From positions 22,417 through 86,416 of the forward strand of contig NZ_JACJQV010000156.1 of the NCBI RefSeq assembly GCF_014696875.1: a DNA stretch of 64,000 nt. The letters are read 5' to 3'. Of the stretch, positions 29,923 through 40,142 are shown piece by piece. Every line of letters starts with the position of its first letter. Positions within the stretch are counted from its first letter, which is position 1. The stretch comes from Microcystis wesenbergii FACHB-1317. Its GTDB lineage: Bacteria; Cyanobacteriota; Cyanobacteriia; Cyanobacteriales; Microcystaceae. Position numbers and translations under genes: made by a program. The notes beneath the pieces are model-generated. The model ran no database searches. It saw only the letters and a list, made by a program, of their open reading frames with translations, and was not told the DNA's origin.

Positions 29923-30219
29923 ATGTCTAACGAAACCGTAACTTATTCCCTTGAAACTGTCCTGACAAGGATTGAGGGAAAAATCGACTCTTTACAAAGA
30001 GATGTTAATGAGCGTCTAACTAAGCTAGAGATAGGACAATCAGAAATAAGAGGGGATATTAAAGCCCTAGATTCTAAAGTTATGGAAATAGAAAAGCGTA
30101 TTGACGACCTGAATGCAAGGGTGAATATTACCACTAATGGATTTCTTGGCATTGTCGGAATTTTGGTGACAGGAATACTAGGCATTCTGGGAAAAATCGT
30201 CTTTTTTCCTAATCCCTAA
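29923..30219 (+). CDS. MSNETV coiled-coil membrane protein, copy 3
   Basis: In this 98-residue member the N-terminal half matches copy 1 (TRIEGKIDSLQRDVNERLTKLE) but the C-terminal half is another type: DSKVMEIEKRIDDLNARVN, then NGFLGIVGILVTGILG and tail FFPNP. Leader AGGAGTTTAGCACA precedes the ATG. It looks like a mosaic of a constant head and an alternative tail. Function unknown. Confidence 0.7.
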   Translation: MSNETVTYSLETVLTRIEGKIDSLQRDVNERLTKLEIGQSEIRGDIKALDSKVMEIEKRIDDLNARVNITTNGFLGIVGILVTGILGILGKIVFFPNP

Positions 30220-30302
30220 AAGTTATCCTTAGTCTTGCATATCGGCAATTTTGATGCCTTGTCGATTAGAGAAAAAATCAGCAAAAGTAGCAGTTTAGCA
30301 CA

Positions 30303-30587
30303 ATGTCTAACGAAACCGTAACTTATTCCCTAGAAGCAGTCCTGACAAGGATTGAGGGAAAAATCGACTCTTTACAAAGAGATGTTAATAAGCTAGAGAT
30401 AGGACAATCAGAAATAAGAGGGGATATTAAAGCCCTAGATTCTAAAGTTATGGAAATAGAAAAGCGTATTGACGACCTGAATGCAAGGGTGAATATTACC
30501 ACTAATGGGTTTCTTGGCATTGTCGGAATTTTGGTGACAGGAATACTAGGCATTCTGGGAAAAATCGTCTTTTTCCCTAATCCCTAA
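30303..30587 (+). CDS. MSNETV coiled-coil membrane protein, copy 4
   Basis: This 94-residue protein is nearly identical to its neighbour at 29923-30219 but lacks four residues (NERL, 12 bases) in the coiled coil after QRDV. An in-frame deletion of about one heptad half-turn changes helix register. The upstream AGTAGCAGTTTAGCACA shows the shared leader in degraded form. Recent duplication is evident from nucleotide identity. Confidence 0.7.
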   Translation: MSNETVTYSLEAVLTRIEGKIDSLQRDVNKLEIGQSEIRGDIKALDSKVMEIEKRIDDLNARVNITTNGFLGIVGILVTGILGILGKIVFFPNP

Positions 30588-30634
30588 AAGTTGTCCTTTA
30601 GAGATAAAATAAGCAAAAGTAGCAGTTTACCAAA

Positions 30635-30667
30635 ATGTCTAACGAAACCGTAACTTATTGCCTGTAA
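30635..30667 (+). pseudogene. dead fifth MSNETV copy
   Basis: The conserved leader (AGTAGCAGTTTACCAAA) and the first codons (MSNETVTYCL) are present, then TAA at 30665-30667. The following GCCGTCCTGACAGGGAT still resembles the family (GTCCTGACAAGGATTG) before similarity ends near 30685. This is the broken end of the tandem array. Confidence 0.65.
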
Positions 30668-30955
30668 GCCGTCCTGACAGGGATAATAAAGTTCAGCTAA
30701 TTGCCAAACTTCTGGTTGTCCGATGCTAACAATTGCTGCATAGCTGGGCTGTGACGGACGTGAGATAAATCTAAAATTTTCTTCCTCAATTTCGTTGTCC
30801 GATTCTAGTTGACCTAGCCAAAGAATATTTTAAAGTATATCGCCAAAATAGAGAGAATAAACCCAATCCTTTGGCTAGAAAATAAGATTGAGTCAACACA
30901 ATCAAGGCCTTGGGATAGGTTAAAAACACATCCCATGGTCTCGATTAAGTCAGAA
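30668..30955. other. gap after the array, with a possible minus-strand gene scrap
   Basis: On the minus strand about 30697-30832, an open stretch reads LGQLESDNEIEEENFRF and then SYAAIVSIGQPEVWQLAEL. It looks protein-like but has a stop immediately upstream and no start, so it is probably a remnant. I do not recognise the family. No other feature is seen. Confidence 0.3.
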
Positions 30956-32104
30956 TTACTGACGAATTTGTACCGGCATCACCAAATAGGTCATCTTTAA
31001 ACCTCCCAAGGGAGTAAAAATAACCGGCTGGGTATTAGCATTTAACTGCATTTGGATATCATTATTGGGTAAAGCCTTCAAACCGTCCATCAAATATTTA
31101 ACATTAAAGGCAATATCGCCACTTTCTCCCTGAATTTCCGCCGCCATGGACTCTTTGGCGCTACCTAAATCGGGAGATTCCACCGCTAGGGATAAACGGT
31201 CATTTTCGCTATCGAGACTAAACTTAACTAAATTATTCTTTTGGTCCGATAAAACCGCTACTAATTCCAAACAACGGATTAACTGTTTGCGGTCTAAAAC
31301 CAAAGAACGCTCGAAGGATTTAGGAATTAACTGATTATAAGTGGGATAGGCCCCTTCTAACTTACGACTGGTTAACCTCTGTTCCCCCATTTCAAAGATG
31401 ACTTGAGAATCATCCACATGCAGAGTAATAGTCTCGATATTTTGTTTTGTTGCCATCATTCTTTCCAATTCTCGCAGGGCCCGGGCCGGAATGGTGACAT
31501 TAAAGCCACCAGAGGCACTTTCCACCTCCTCTAGGGGAGTTTGTACCACCGCTAAACGATGACCGTCTGTAGCGGCAAATTCTAGACAATCGACGGTTTT
31601 AGTTAAATGTACCCCCGTCAACACCTGTTTAGTTTCATCGCCACTAGCGGCAAACAAAGCACCTTTTAGCCCTTCTGTCAAGGCAACTATAGGTAAATTA
31701 ACAATTTCTCCATCAGCCACCGTGGGCAATTCTGGGAACTCATCGGCCTTCATGCCGCGAATTTGGAACTGTGCCGAGGCAGTTTTCAGGAAAGCGAGAC
31801 TATGCTCCTCATCATTCTCGTTTTCTTCCACAGAGATGGTGATTTCCCCTTCTCCCAAACGAGAGACAATATCGTTAAGTAATTTTGCCGGCAGGGTAAT
31901 CTTACCCCCTTCCACCACCTCAGCCCGAAAACTGGTGCGAATCCCTAAACTCAAATCAAAAGCAGTCAGGCTAATTTCGCCCTTTTCCTCATCGGCACAA
32001 AAGAGAACATTGCCCAAAACCGGATGGGTAGGACGACTGGCAACGGCCCGACTAACTAGGGATAAATTGCTGTTGAGTTCGCTTTGACTACTGGTAAATT
32101 TCAT
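30956..32104 (-). CDS. dnaN: DNA polymerase III sliding clamp (beta subunit)
   Basis: The 382-residue beta clamp tethers the replicative polymerase to DNA. The three-domain clamp is recognisable from RAVASRPTHPVLGNVL near the N-terminus, ATDGHRLAVVQTPLE in the middle, and the C-terminal LVMPVQIRQ, part of the clamp-binding pocket. Transcription runs away from the upstream gap that carries three DnaA boxes. Confidence 0.97.
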   Translation of the reverse strand: MKFTSSQSELNSNLSLVSRAVASRPTHPVLGNVLFCADEEKGEISLTAFDLSLGIRTSFRAEVVEGGKITLPAKLLNDIVSRLGEGEITISVEENENDEEHSLAFLKTASAQFQIRGMKADEFPELPTVADGEIVNLPIVALTEGLKGALFAASGDETKQVLTGVHLTKTVDCLEFAATDGHRLAVVQTPLEEVESASGGFNVTIPARALRELERMMATKQNIETITLHVDDSQVIFEMGEQRLTSRKLEGAYPTYNQLIPKSFERSLVLDRKQLIRCLELVAVLSDQKNNLVKFSLDSENDRLSLAVESPDLGSAKESMAAEIQGESGDIAFNVKYLMDGLKALPNNDIQMQLNANTQPVIFTPLGGLKMTYLVMPVQIRQ

Positions 32105-32508
32105 AGCAGGAATAGTTTTTTTGTACGCTAAGAAATAATAGCAAGAATTCCCCTGTGGAAAATCTGTGGAAAACCGGAGCTTTTTTTGATCGCTCTTTCC
32201 GGGCTAAAATCTATCAATAGCAATAACTTCGGCCATTGCTAGGTTTTTCTGGCAATTCTGAAAAGATTGTGGAAAAATTGTCAAAAGTGAAATTTTCGCC
32301 CCTTCTCACCCAATTACATCAACTGTTAACCATCAGGCTACAAGTTAACAATAGCGAGACTTGAGCCGACCAGCGCCTTTCTTAGGGAAAAAATTGCGTA
32401 AAATGTAGGCTGGTGATCTTTAAAATGGAACAAGCAGCAGGAAGTTAACAAAACAAAACTCCGGGCATTCCCCGGAATCGATAGACTCAAATAGACAAGG
32501 AGACAGGA
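32105..32508. other. candidate chromosomal replication origin (dnaN-hemL gap)
   Basis: Three exact TTTTCCACA DnaA boxes, all in the same orientation (read as TGTGGAAAA on the plus strand), lie at 32154-32162, 32165-32173 and 32268-32276. The first two start 11 bases apart, about one helical turn. The gap is AT-rich and lies between divergent dnaN and hemL. Cyanobacterial DnaA prefers this box, and the Synechococcus elongatus origin is next to dnaN. dnaA itself is at 62324-63658, and its own upstream gap has no such box. Origin function is inferred. Confidence 0.6.
32497..32502 (+). promoter_or_regulatory. ribosome binding site fixing a TTG start for hemL
   Basis: AAGGAG lies 6 bases before TTG 32509. 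There is no ATG or GTG nearby that fits the family N-terminus, so TTG is the likely start. Confidence 0.65.
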
Positions 32509-33810
32509 TTGGTTAGCACATCTTCGTATCAAACAACAAAATCGAAAGAAATCTTTACAGCCGCTCAAAAATTAATGCCGGGGGGTGTAAGTTCCCCCGT
32601 GCGGGCCTTTAAATCCGTCGGTGGTCAACCCATCGTTTTTGAAAGCGTCAAAGGGGCCTATATTCGCGACGTGGACGGTAACGAATACATCGACTATGTG
32701 GGAACTTGGGGGCCGGCTATCTGTGGTCATGCCCATCCCGAAGTGATTGCCGCCCTACACGAGGCCCTAGATAAAGGGACCAGTTTCGGCGCTCCCTGTG
32801 TTCAGGAAAATATTCTCGCTGAAATGGTGATTGATGCCGTTCCCAGCATTGAAATGGTGCGTTTTGTCAATTCCGGCACCGAAGCCTGTATGTCCGTCCT
32901 GCGCTTAATGCGGGCTTTTACCGGCCGGGATAAAATCATCAAATTCGAGGGCTGTTACCACGGTCATGCCGATATGTTCCTGGTTAAAGCTGGCTCTGGT
33001 GTAGCTACCCTGGGCCTACCCGACTCGCCGGGGGTTCCCAAAACCACCACTAACAACACTTTAACCGCCCCCTACAATGACCTGGAAGCGGTAAAAGCCC
33101 TCTTTGTCGAAAATCCCGACTCGATCGCTGGGGTGATTTTAGAGCCAGTGGTGGGTAATGCCGGCTTTATCGTGCCGGATGCCGGCTTTTTAGAAGGATT
33201 GCGGGAATTAACCAAGGAATACGGAGCCCTGTTAATGTTTGATGAGGTAATGACCGGATTTCGCATCGCCTACGGTGGCGCCCAGGAAAAATTCGGCATC
33301 ACCCCCGATTTAACCACCCTCGGCAAAGTTATCGGCGGTGGGCTGCCAGTGGGGGCCTACGGCGGTCGGGCCGATATTATGGCGATGGTGGCTCCGGCCG
33401 GCCCGATGTACCAAGCGGGAACCTTATCCGGCAACCCTTTGGCCATGACGGCGGGAATTAAAACCCTCGAGTTACTCCAGCGCCCCGGCACCTACCAATA
33501 TCTCGATAAAGTGACCAAATCCTTAACTGAAGGGCTGCTGAAAGTGGCTAGAGATGCTGGTCATAGCGTTTCTGGAGGTTATATTAGTGCCATGTTCGGA
33601 ATGTTTTTCACTGGCAACCCCGTGCATAACTATGAAGATGCCAAAAAGGCCGATGTGGCTAAATTCGGTCGTTTTCACAGAGGAATGTTGGAAAGATGCG
33701 TTTATCTAGCTCCTTCCCAGTTTGAAGCTGGTTTTACTTCCTTAGCTCACACAGAGGCCGATATCGAACGGACTTTGGCCGCCGCTAAAGAGGTTTTAGA
33801 AGGTTTATAG
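32509..33810 (+). CDS. hemL: glutamate-1-semialdehyde 2,1-aminomutase
   Basis: It makes 5-aminolevulinate from glutamate-1-semialdehyde, the committed supply for heme, chlorophyll and bilins. The 433-residue class III aminotransferase-type enzyme has [30 protein letters not shown], the PLP aspartate region [10 protein letters not shown] and the PLP lysine in [18 protein letters not shown]. It is convergent with pnp. Confidence 0.97.
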   Translation: MVSTSSYQTTKSKEIFTAAQKLMPGGVSSPVRAFKSVGGQPIVFESVKGAYIRDVDGNEYIDYVGTWGPAICGHAHPEVIAALHEALDKGTSFGAPCVQENILAEMVIDAVPSIEMVRFVNSGTEACMSVLRLMRAFTGRDKIIKFEGCYHGHADMFLVKAGSGVATLGLPDSPGVPKTTTNNTLTAPYNDLEAVKALFVENPDSIAGVILEPVVGNAGFIVPDAGFLEGLRELTKEYGALLMFDEVMTGFRIAYGGAQEKFGITPDLTTLGKVIGGGLPVGAYGGRADIMAMVAPAGPMYQAGTLSGNPLAMTAGIKTLELLQRPGTYQYLDKVTKSLTEGLLKVARDAGHSVSGGYISAMFGMFFTGNPVHNYEDAKKADVAKFGRFHRGMLERCVYLAPSQFEAGFTSLAHTEADIERTLAAAKEVLEGL

Positions 33811-33877
33811 TCAATGCTGCCAGGTTTTTAGATTTATTCAGCAAACCCTACTAAGGCGATTTCAGGGATCAAACAAA

Positions 33878-33903
33878 AACCCTCGATCGAGCGATCGAGG
33901 GTT
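33878..33903 (-). terminator. rho-independent terminator for pnp (bidirectional stem)
   Basis: AACCCTCGATCG (33878-33889) pairs fully with CGATCGAGGGTT (33892-33903) with a two-base loop. On the minus strand it is followed by GTTTTTGTTT, a fair T-run, so it fits termination of pnp. The stem could also slow hemL transcription. Confidence 0.75.
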
Positions 33904-33924
33904 AACCATGAACAGAAAATTTAC

Positions 33925-36078
33925 CTAGACTACAGTAGCAGCCTTACGGGCAGCGGCGGCCTCGTCGGGATGAATACCGAGACGGGTGAGATTGAGACGA
34001 CCTTTACTATCGATCTCCCGTACCTTGACTAACACCTCATCCCCCACGGCCACTTCATCCTCCACCTTACCGACGCGTCCCTCGGCCAATTGGGAAATAT
34101 GGATCATTCCCTCTTTCCCCGGCAAAACTTCCACAAAAGCGCCGATTTGGATAATGCGAGTCACGCGACCGAGATAAACCTCACCCTCATTGAGTTTGCG
34201 GGTCATATTGTAGATCAGTCGTTTAGCTTTTTCGGCCTGTTCCCCATCGGTAGAGGAAATGGTGACAGTACCATCGTCATCGATATCGATTTTCGTGCCG
34301 GTCTGTTCAGTAATCCCTTTAACCGTCTTACCACCCGGCCCGATGACTAACCCGATCAGATCTGGATCGATCTTGATCGTCAATAACCGGGGTGCGTGGG
34401 GAGATAATTCTGTGCGGGGTTTTTCTAGGGTCGCTAACATCTTCTCTAGGATATGTTTGCGGGCCGGTAAAGCTTGTTCGATCGCCTTGGCCACCACTTC
34501 CATGGTTAAACCGGGGATTTTCATATCCATCTGGAGAGCGGTGATGCCAGAATCAGTACCAGCCACCTTAAAGTCCATATCTCCCAGAAAATCCTCGATA
34601 CCTTGGATATCGGTCAAAATCCGCACTTCTTCCCCTTCTTTAATTAAACCCATGGCCGCACCGCTAACGGGTTTTTTCAGGGGAACACCGGCATCCATCA
34701 GCGCCAGGGTAGAACCGCACACGGAACCCATGGAGGTGGAACCATTAGAAGAGAGGACTTCCGACACCACCCGCAGCACATAGGGAAATTCCTCCTGGGG
34801 GGGAAGGACAGGTACGATCGCCCTTTCCGCTAAAGCACCGTGACCGATTTCTCGACGGCCGGGAGAACGCATGGGACGGGTTTCACCGACGGAAAAGGGT
34901 GGGAAATTGTAGTGATGAAGATAGCGTTTTTCGTCTTCGGGATGGAGATCGTCGCCCAAATCCTGAGCATCACCGGGGGTGCCAAGGGTGGCGATCGAAA
35001 GCACCTGGGTTAAACCGCGATTAAACAAACCGCTACCGTGAACCCGACGGGGTAAAACTCCCACCCGGCAAGAAATCGGCCGTACTTCGTCCAGTTGGCG
35101 ACCATCAACCCGCACCCCATCCTCGATAATTTGGGCGCGCATCAGTTTTTTGGTCAGATCCTTAAAGAGATTACCGATTAACTTCGGCTCTTCCAGCGTT
35201 GGAGCTTTTAAGGGATCTTCATCGGGGAGAGCGGTTATAGTTTCCTTGATCCGATTTTCGATCGCATCTAATTTCTCATCCCGTTCGGTTTTGCTGAGGG
35301 TAAACTGACAGAGAATCTGTTTAATTTCCTCTTTAGCTTGTTCTCTCAGGAAATTCTGCACGGTTTCGTTTACTGCCGGCGCTTCTCGGGTCACTAGGGC
35401 AATACCCAACTGATCGATCAATTCCCGTTGAGCGGTGATCAGGTCGCGGACCGCTTCATAACCAAAATCGATCGCCTCAATAATATCCCGTTCCGGTAAC
35501 TGATTAGCTCCCGCTTCGATCATCACCACCCCTTCGGGACTACCGGCCACCACTAGATCTAATTCTCCGTTATGGATTTCCTTGTAGGTGGGATTGATGA
35601 TAAATTCATCCCCTAATAAACCGACGCGCACCGCCGCCATCGGTCCTTGGAAGGGAATCCCTGCCAACAAAACCGCCACAGAAGCCCCGGTAACGGCCAA
35701 AACATCCGGGGGGACTTCCTCATCCATCGAGAGGGTCGTAGCGACCACCTGAATATCATCCCGTAGCCAACTGGGGAATAGAGGCCGCAGGGGGCGATCG
35801 ATCAAACGACCGGTCAGAATTGCTTTTTCCGGGGGACGACCTTCACGACGCAAAAATCCTCCCGGGATGCGCCCGGCGGCGTATAATCTTTCTTCGTAAT
35901 CAACGGTCAAGGGCAGGAAATCTACTCCTTCTCTGGCTTTGGCTGTGGTTGCTGTCACTAAAACCGCCGTTTCTCCCGATTGGATCAGAACACTACCGCC
36001 AGCTTGGGGGGCTAAAAGCCCTATTTTTAGTCGAATATCCCTGCCATCAAAGGATATTGACTTGTCAAACTCTTCCAT
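33925..36078 (-). CDS. pnp: polyribonucleotide nucleotidyltransferase (PNPase)
   Basis: This 717-residue phosphorolytic 3'-5' exoribonuclease acts in mRNA decay and, in cyanobacteria, can add heteropolymeric tails. Two RNase PH domains ([20 protein letters not shown] and [17 protein letters not shown]), a KH domain ([14 protein letters not shown]) and an S1 domain ([20 protein letters not shown]) are in the expected order. Length is normal and all motifs are intact. Confidence 0.97.
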   Translation of the reverse strand: MEEFDKSISFDGRDIRLKIGLLAPQAGGSVLIQSGETAVLVTATTAKAREGVDFLPLTVDYEERLYAAGRIPGGFLRREGRPPEKAILTGRLIDRPLRPLFPSWLRDDIQVVATTLSMDEEVPPDVLAVTGASVAVLLAGIPFQGPMAAVRVGLLGDEFIINPTYKEIHNGELDLVVAGSPEGVVMIEAGANQLPERDIIEAIDFGYEAVRDLITAQRELIDQLGIALVTREAPAVNETVQNFLREQAKEEIKQILCQFTLSKTERDEKLDAIENRIKETITALPDEDPLKAPTLEEPKLIGNLFKDLTKKLMRAQIIEDGVRVDGRQLDEVRPISCRVGVLPRRVHGSGLFNRGLTQVLSIATLGTPGDAQDLGDDLHPEDEKRYLHHYNFPPFSVGETRPMRSPGRREIGHGALAERAIVPVLPPQEEFPYVLRVVSEVLSSNGSTSMGSVCGSTLALMDAGVPLKKPVSGAAMGLIKEGEEVRILTDIQGIEDFLGDMDFKVAGTDSGITALQMDMKIPGLTMEVVAKAIEQALPARKHILEKMLATLEKPRTELSPHAPRLLTIKIDPDLIGLVIGPGGKTVKGITEQTGTKIDIDDDGTVTISSTDGEQAEKAKRLIYNMTRKLNEGEVYLGRVTRIIQIGAFVEVLPGKEGMIHISQLAEGRVGKVEDEVAVGDEVLVKVREIDSKGRLNLTRLGIHPDEAAAARKAATVV

Positions 36079-36159
36079 GTAAAGCTATATTCCTTTCTTT
36101 CACTTTTCTCTGTGCTGTGGCAATCCTAGCATTTTTTGTCCCCCTTTCCGACAGGTTTA

Positions 36160-36290
36160 GTATTCAGTGATCAGTTATCAGTTATCAGTGATCAGTTATC
36201 AGTTATCAGTGATCAGTTATCAGTGATCAGTTATCAGTGATCAGTTATCAGTGATCAGTTATCAGTGATCAGTTATCGGTTATCAGCTTT
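36160..36290. repeat. heptamer tandem repeats upstream of pnp
   Basis: Alternating AGTGATC and AGTTATC units (7 bp) run for about 130 bases. They are the same class as the blocks at 21712, 57230 and 62191 and begin about 80 bases from the pnp start. Confidence 0.85.
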
Positions 36291-36382
36291 TTTCTCCCTG
36301 CTCCCATCTCCCATCTCCCCCGCGACGCGCACGAAGTGGTCTCCCTACTACCCCACTACCCAACTACCCAACTACCCCACTA

Positions 36383-36538
36383 CCCCACTGATAACTGGTT
36401 ACTGCTCACTGATAACTGAAAATACTCCCCACTACCCCACTGATAACTGGTTACTGCTCACTGATAACTGAAAATACTCCCCACTACCCCACTGATAACT
36501 GCTTACTGGTCACTGATAACTGAAAATACTCCCCACTT
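36383..36538. repeat. three 52-bp tandem repeats
   Basis: The unit begins CCCCACTGATAACTGG and ends with AATACTCCCCACTA. Copies start at 36383, 36435 and 36487, exactly 52 bases apart. The third has swapped C/G in GCTTACTGGT. Just upstream is a CCACTACCCAACTACC run. The unit embeds the heptamer repeat. The rest of 36539-36855 has no recognised feature apart from the prfA leader. Confidence 0.85.
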
Positions 36539-36855
36539 CCCTGCTTTTAAACAGGATTTAACATTACTTGCTCAAACGAGCCAAAAAATGATAGTTTCAG
36601 ATATAGGAATAATCTGGTTAAGAAAAAAAATGTCTTCCCTTGCCGCTTGCTGGCCCAAAAATATTTCTAAGTATTAGCAAAACTGACTGACTGTCAGCAG
36701 TTGAGCGGGATTTTTCCTAGCTCGAAGAACTCCAGACAAAGAAAATTAAGACAATTAAAAGGATTGCGTCTCTATTATCTCTCAGACGCTTCTAATCCAA
36801 AGAATTTGCGGGTTATCTTCAAATTAACCCCGTTTAACCCTATTTATTATCGATC

Positions 36856-37956
36856 ATGGCTGAAAGTTATTTACTAGACAAACTGCAATCTGTAGAACAG
36901 ACCTACAAAGAATTAACCCGTCGTCTAGCGGATCCCGATGTCACCAGTAATCCGGGTGAATTGCATCGTCTGGCCAAATCCCGCGCTTCCCTAGAGGAAA
37001 CGGTCAACACCTACGAAATTTGGCAAAAAAGTCAAGAGGATTTAATCGGTGCGAAACAAATCTTCAAAGAATCCGCCAGCGATCCCGAATTAAGGGAAAT
37101 GGCCGCCCTAGAAGTGGCAGAATTAGAGGCAAAAATCGCCACTTTGGAAGACCAATTAACCATTCTGCTGCTGCCCCGGGATCCCCTCGATGAAAAGAAT
37201 ATCATGCTGGAAATTCGCGCCGGGACCGGAGGTGATGAGGCCAGTATTTGGGCGGGGGATTTAGTTCGCTTGTACTCAAAATATGCCGAAACTCAAAACT
37301 GGAAAGTTAGCCTTTTGAGTGAATCTCCGGCGGATATGGGAGGATTTAAAGAGGCAATTTTAGAGATTAAAGGCGATAACGTCTATAGTAAGCTGAAATT
37401 TGAGGCGGGAGTCCATCGGGTGCAGCGGGTTCCTCTGACGGAAGCAAGTGGTCGCGTCCACACTTCCACCGCTACCGTGGCGATTATGCCGGAAGTGGAC
37501 GATGTGGAAGTGCATATCGATCCCAAGGATATTGAGTTAACCACGGCTAGATCCGGGGGTGCAGGCGGTCAAAATGTCAATAAAGTGGAAACTGCGGTCG
37601 ATTTAATCCATAAACCCACGGGAATCCGGGTTTTCTGCACCGAGGAGCGATCGCAATTGCAAAACCGGGAACGAGCTATGCAGATTCTCCGGGCGAAACT
37701 GTACGATATGAAGTTACAGGAACAACAGGAAGCGGTCAGTTCCATGCGACGCTCTCAGGTGGGAACCGGTTCCCGTTCGGAAAAAATTCGCACCTATAAC
37801 TATAAGGATAATCGTCTCACCGATCATCGCTTAAATCAGAATTTTTCCCTCGATCGCATTTTAGACGGCGACATCGAAGGGGTGATTCAATCCTGTATCG
37901 CCAAGGATCAACAGGGAAAACTGGCAGAATTAGCCGCTGCCCAAGAGACAGCTTAA
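36856..37956 (+). CDS. prfA: peptide chain release factor 1
   Basis: RF1 recognises UAA and UAG and triggers peptide release. The 366-residue protein has the GGQ catalytic motif in [16 protein letters not shown] and the PxT-type stop recognition region upstream (residues about 180-200, [14 protein letters not shown]). Motifs are typical and complete. Confidence 0.97.
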   Translation: MAESYLLDKLQSVEQTYKELTRRLADPDVTSNPGELHRLAKSRASLEETVNTYEIWQKSQEDLIGAKQIFKESASDPELREMAALEVAELEAKIATLEDQLTILLLPRDPLDEKNIMLEIRAGTGGDEASIWAGDLVRLYSKYAETQNWKVSLLSESPADMGGFKEAILEIKGDNVYSKLKFEAGVHRVQRVPLTEASGRVHTSTATVAIMPEVDDVEVHIDPKDIELTTARSGGAGGQNVNKVETAVDLIHKPTGIRVFCTEERSQLQNRERAMQILRAKLYDMKLQEQQEAVSSMRRSQVGTGSRSEKIRTYNYKDNRLTDHRLNQNFSLDRILDGDIEGVIQSCIAKDQQGKLAELAAAQETA

Positions 37957-38161
37957 TCAGTGATCAGTGATCAGTTACCAGTGATCAGATTTTAGTTTTT
38001 AGTGAATAGTATTAAGTGGCAAGTTCAGAGCTTTCTTTTCACTGATTAATGTTTACTGGTTACTGTTCACAACAAAAAGCTCCCCCACTCCCTGCACTTT
38101 CCCCACCGGTGGGTGAGTGCGGGTGGGGACTGATGCCGGTTAGTTCAACTCACAACCAATT
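37957..38161. other. short gap with repeats
   Basis: CAGTGATCAGTGATCAGTTACCAGTG follows prfA directly, and a GTTTACTGGTTACTG segment occurs near 38050. It holds repeat debris without coding content between the convergent prfA and tal. Confidence 0.5.
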
Positions 38162-39337
38162 CTAAGCTTCCACTAAACGAAAAGCTGCACCTAAACCGAC
38201 AGCGATCTCATCGGGAGAAATTTTCCCATCATGGTTAATATCGATCGCATCGAATACCGCATCGGTTCCCGCCCATTCTTCCCGGGTGATGAAACCATCC
38301 CCATCATGATCATAGACTCGGAAAATATCTTCGGCGGCGTGTTCTAGGGTTGACTGACCTTCCAACTGGGTTAAACGTTGAATCAGCAATTGTTCCAATA
38401 ATTCCAAAGCTTTGGTAAAACCTTGAATACCTTCCGTTAGTTTTTCGGAAGCCATGGCATCTTCGGCGTGCATTTTCTCAAAAGTCGCTTGATCCATGGC
38501 AATTTTGAGAATATCAAGGGTTGCGGCCTGGTCTGGATCGAGCTTACGGGGTAAATCGGCTTCTGTCTCTTGCAATTGTTCGAGCAGTTTCGGAGAAATG
38601 GTTAAAAGATCACAACCGGCTAACTCGCAAATTTCACCGATATTGCGGAAACTTGCCCCCATAACTTCGGTTTTATAACCAAACTTTTTATAGTAGTTAT
38701 AGATCTGGGTAACGGATTGGACTCCGGGATCTTCAGCACCAACGTAGTCTTTACCAGTTTCTTTTTTATACCAATCGAGAATCCGACCGACAAAGGGAGA
38801 AATTAAGGTTACTCCCGCTTCCGCACAGGCGATCGCCTGATGAAAACCGAATAATAGGGTTAAATTACAGTGAATTCCCTCTTTTTCGAGGACTTCTGCG
38901 GCTTTAATCCCTTCCCACGTCGAGGCAATTTTAATTAAGACTCTTTCTCTAGAGATACCCGCTTGTTCATACTGGGAAATGAGATAACGGGCCTTGTCGA
39001 TGGTAGCTTGGGTATCGTAGGAAAGACGAGCATCCACTTCGGTGGAGACGCGGCCGGGGACGATTTGCAGGATTTGCAGACCAAAACCGATCGCTAGGCG
39101 ATCGAAAGCTAATTTGGCCACATCTTCTGGGGTGGCCTGCTTTCCCAATTCTTTTCTGGCCGCTTGCAGGGTTTGATCGACAATCGGCCGATATGGGGGC
39201 ATTTGGGCCGCGGCCGTGATCAGGGAGGGGTTAGTGGTGGTATCCTGGGGTGTAAAAGCTTCGATCGCTTGGATATCGCCGGTATCGGCAACAACCACTG
39301 TAAATTCGCGTAATTGTTCTAGTAGGGTTTTAGCCAT
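38162..39337 (-). CDS. tal: transaldolase with C-terminal EF-hand pair
   Basis: The catalytic part (about residues 1-325) is a class 1 transaldolase: [11 protein letters not shown] and the Schiff-base lysine in LIKIAST (K136). It exchanges dihydroxyacetone units in the pentose phosphate pathway. The C-terminal 60 residues add two canonical EF-hand loops, [12 protein letters not shown] (about 343-354) and [12 protein letters not shown] (about 366-377), with calcium ligands in place. The fusion is known in cyanobacterial transaldolases. Whether calcium changes activity is not established by the sequence. Confidence 0.93.
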   Translation of the reverse strand: MAKTLLEQLREFTVVVADTGDIQAIEAFTPQDTTTNPSLITAAAQMPPYRPIVDQTLQAARKELGKQATPEDVAKLAFDRLAIGFGLQILQIVPGRVSTEVDARLSYDTQATIDKARYLISQYEQAGISRERVLIKIASTWEGIKAAEVLEKEGIHCNLTLLFGFHQAIACAEAGVTLISPFVGRILDWYKKETGKDYVGAEDPGVQSVTQIYNYYKKFGYKTEVMGASFRNIGEICELAGCDLLTISPKLLEQLQETEADLPRKLDPDQAATLDILKIAMDQATFEKMHAEDAMASEKLTEGIQGFTKALELLEQLLIQRLTQLEGQSTLEHAAEDIFRVYDHDGDGFITREEWAGTDAVFDAIDINHDGKISPDEIAVGLGAAFRLVEA

Positions 39338-39546
39338 AACTTCTCCAGATGCGTGTTAACGCAAGACTTTATCTGGATCTTAGCGATTCGATCGAGAGGA
39401 AGGGGAAAATTCCCGATTGATTTAATTCCCAAGCACAGACCTGGCCAAAGTAAGGATGAGCCGGGGAATCTTTTAGCCACTCCTTGCCCAAAGTCCTTTA
39501 TTTGTGATAGTATTAGTGATTGTGTCGATTTAATAAAACGGAGTTT

Positions 39547-39750
39547 ATGCCCAAGCTAAAAACGCGAAAGGCGGCGGCCAAACGATTCGAGGCCACGGGA
39601 AGCGGCAAAAAAATCAAACGTCGCAAAGCCTTCAAAAATCATCTACTCGATCATAAAAGTGCCGAACGCAAGCGCCGTCGTTTGTCCCAGATTACCCTAG
39701 TGGACGAGCGCGACGAGAAGGAAGTGCGCTTAATGTTGCCCTATTTGTAA
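39547..39750 (+). CDS. rpmI: 50S ribosomal protein L35
   Basis: This 67-residue basic protein starts [20 protein letters not shown], the standard L35 N-terminus. Upstream in-frame codons to 39520 are not part of it. It is followed after 31 bases by rplT, the usual pair. infC is not adjacent. Confidence 0.95.
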   Translation: MPKLKTRKAAAKRFEATGSGKKIKRRKAFKNHLLDHKSAERKRRRLSQITLVDERDEKEVRLMLPYL

Positions 39751-39781
39751 ATTTTCCAGAAAAATCGTCTAAAGGATTATC

Positions 39782-40129
39782 ATGTCTAGAGTAAAACGGG
39801 GGAATGTCGCCCGCAAGCGACGCAAAAAAATTCTCAAATTAGCCAAAGGTTTTCGCGGTTCTCACTCGCGCTTATTCCGTACAGCTAACCAACAGGTAAT
39901 GAAGGCCTTGCGGAATGCCTATAGAGACCGTCGCAAACGTAAACGCGATTTTCGTCGTCTTTGGATTACCCGCATTAATGCCGCTGCTCGTCAACAGGGC
40001 ATCAGTTACAGCCAACTGACCGGACAATTAAAGAAAGCTAATATCCTCCTCAATCGGAAAATGTTGGCCCAATTAGCCGTCCTCGATCCCGTCGCTTTTG
40101 CTAAAGTGGTAGAAACAGCCAAAGGATAA
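39782..40129 (+). CDS. rplT: 50S ribosomal protein L20
   Basis: The 115-residue protein begins [20 protein letters not shown] and contains the conserved [14 protein letters not shown]. It binds 23S rRNA early in large-subunit assembly and in some bacteria represses its own operon. The next gene starts 13 bases later. Confidence 0.96.
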   Translation: MSRVKRGNVARKRRKKILKLAKGFRGSHSRLFRTANQQVMKALRNAYRDRRKRKRDFRRLWITRINAAARQQGISYSQLTGQLKKANILLNRKMLAQLAVLDPVAFAKVVETAKG

Positions 40130-40142
40130 TTTAGCCCCAAGC

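Noticed and set aside
36383..36538. Possible CRISPR array in the 52-bp repeats
   Set aside because: The units are directly adjacent with no unique spacers and no cas genes. They are ordinary tandem repeats.
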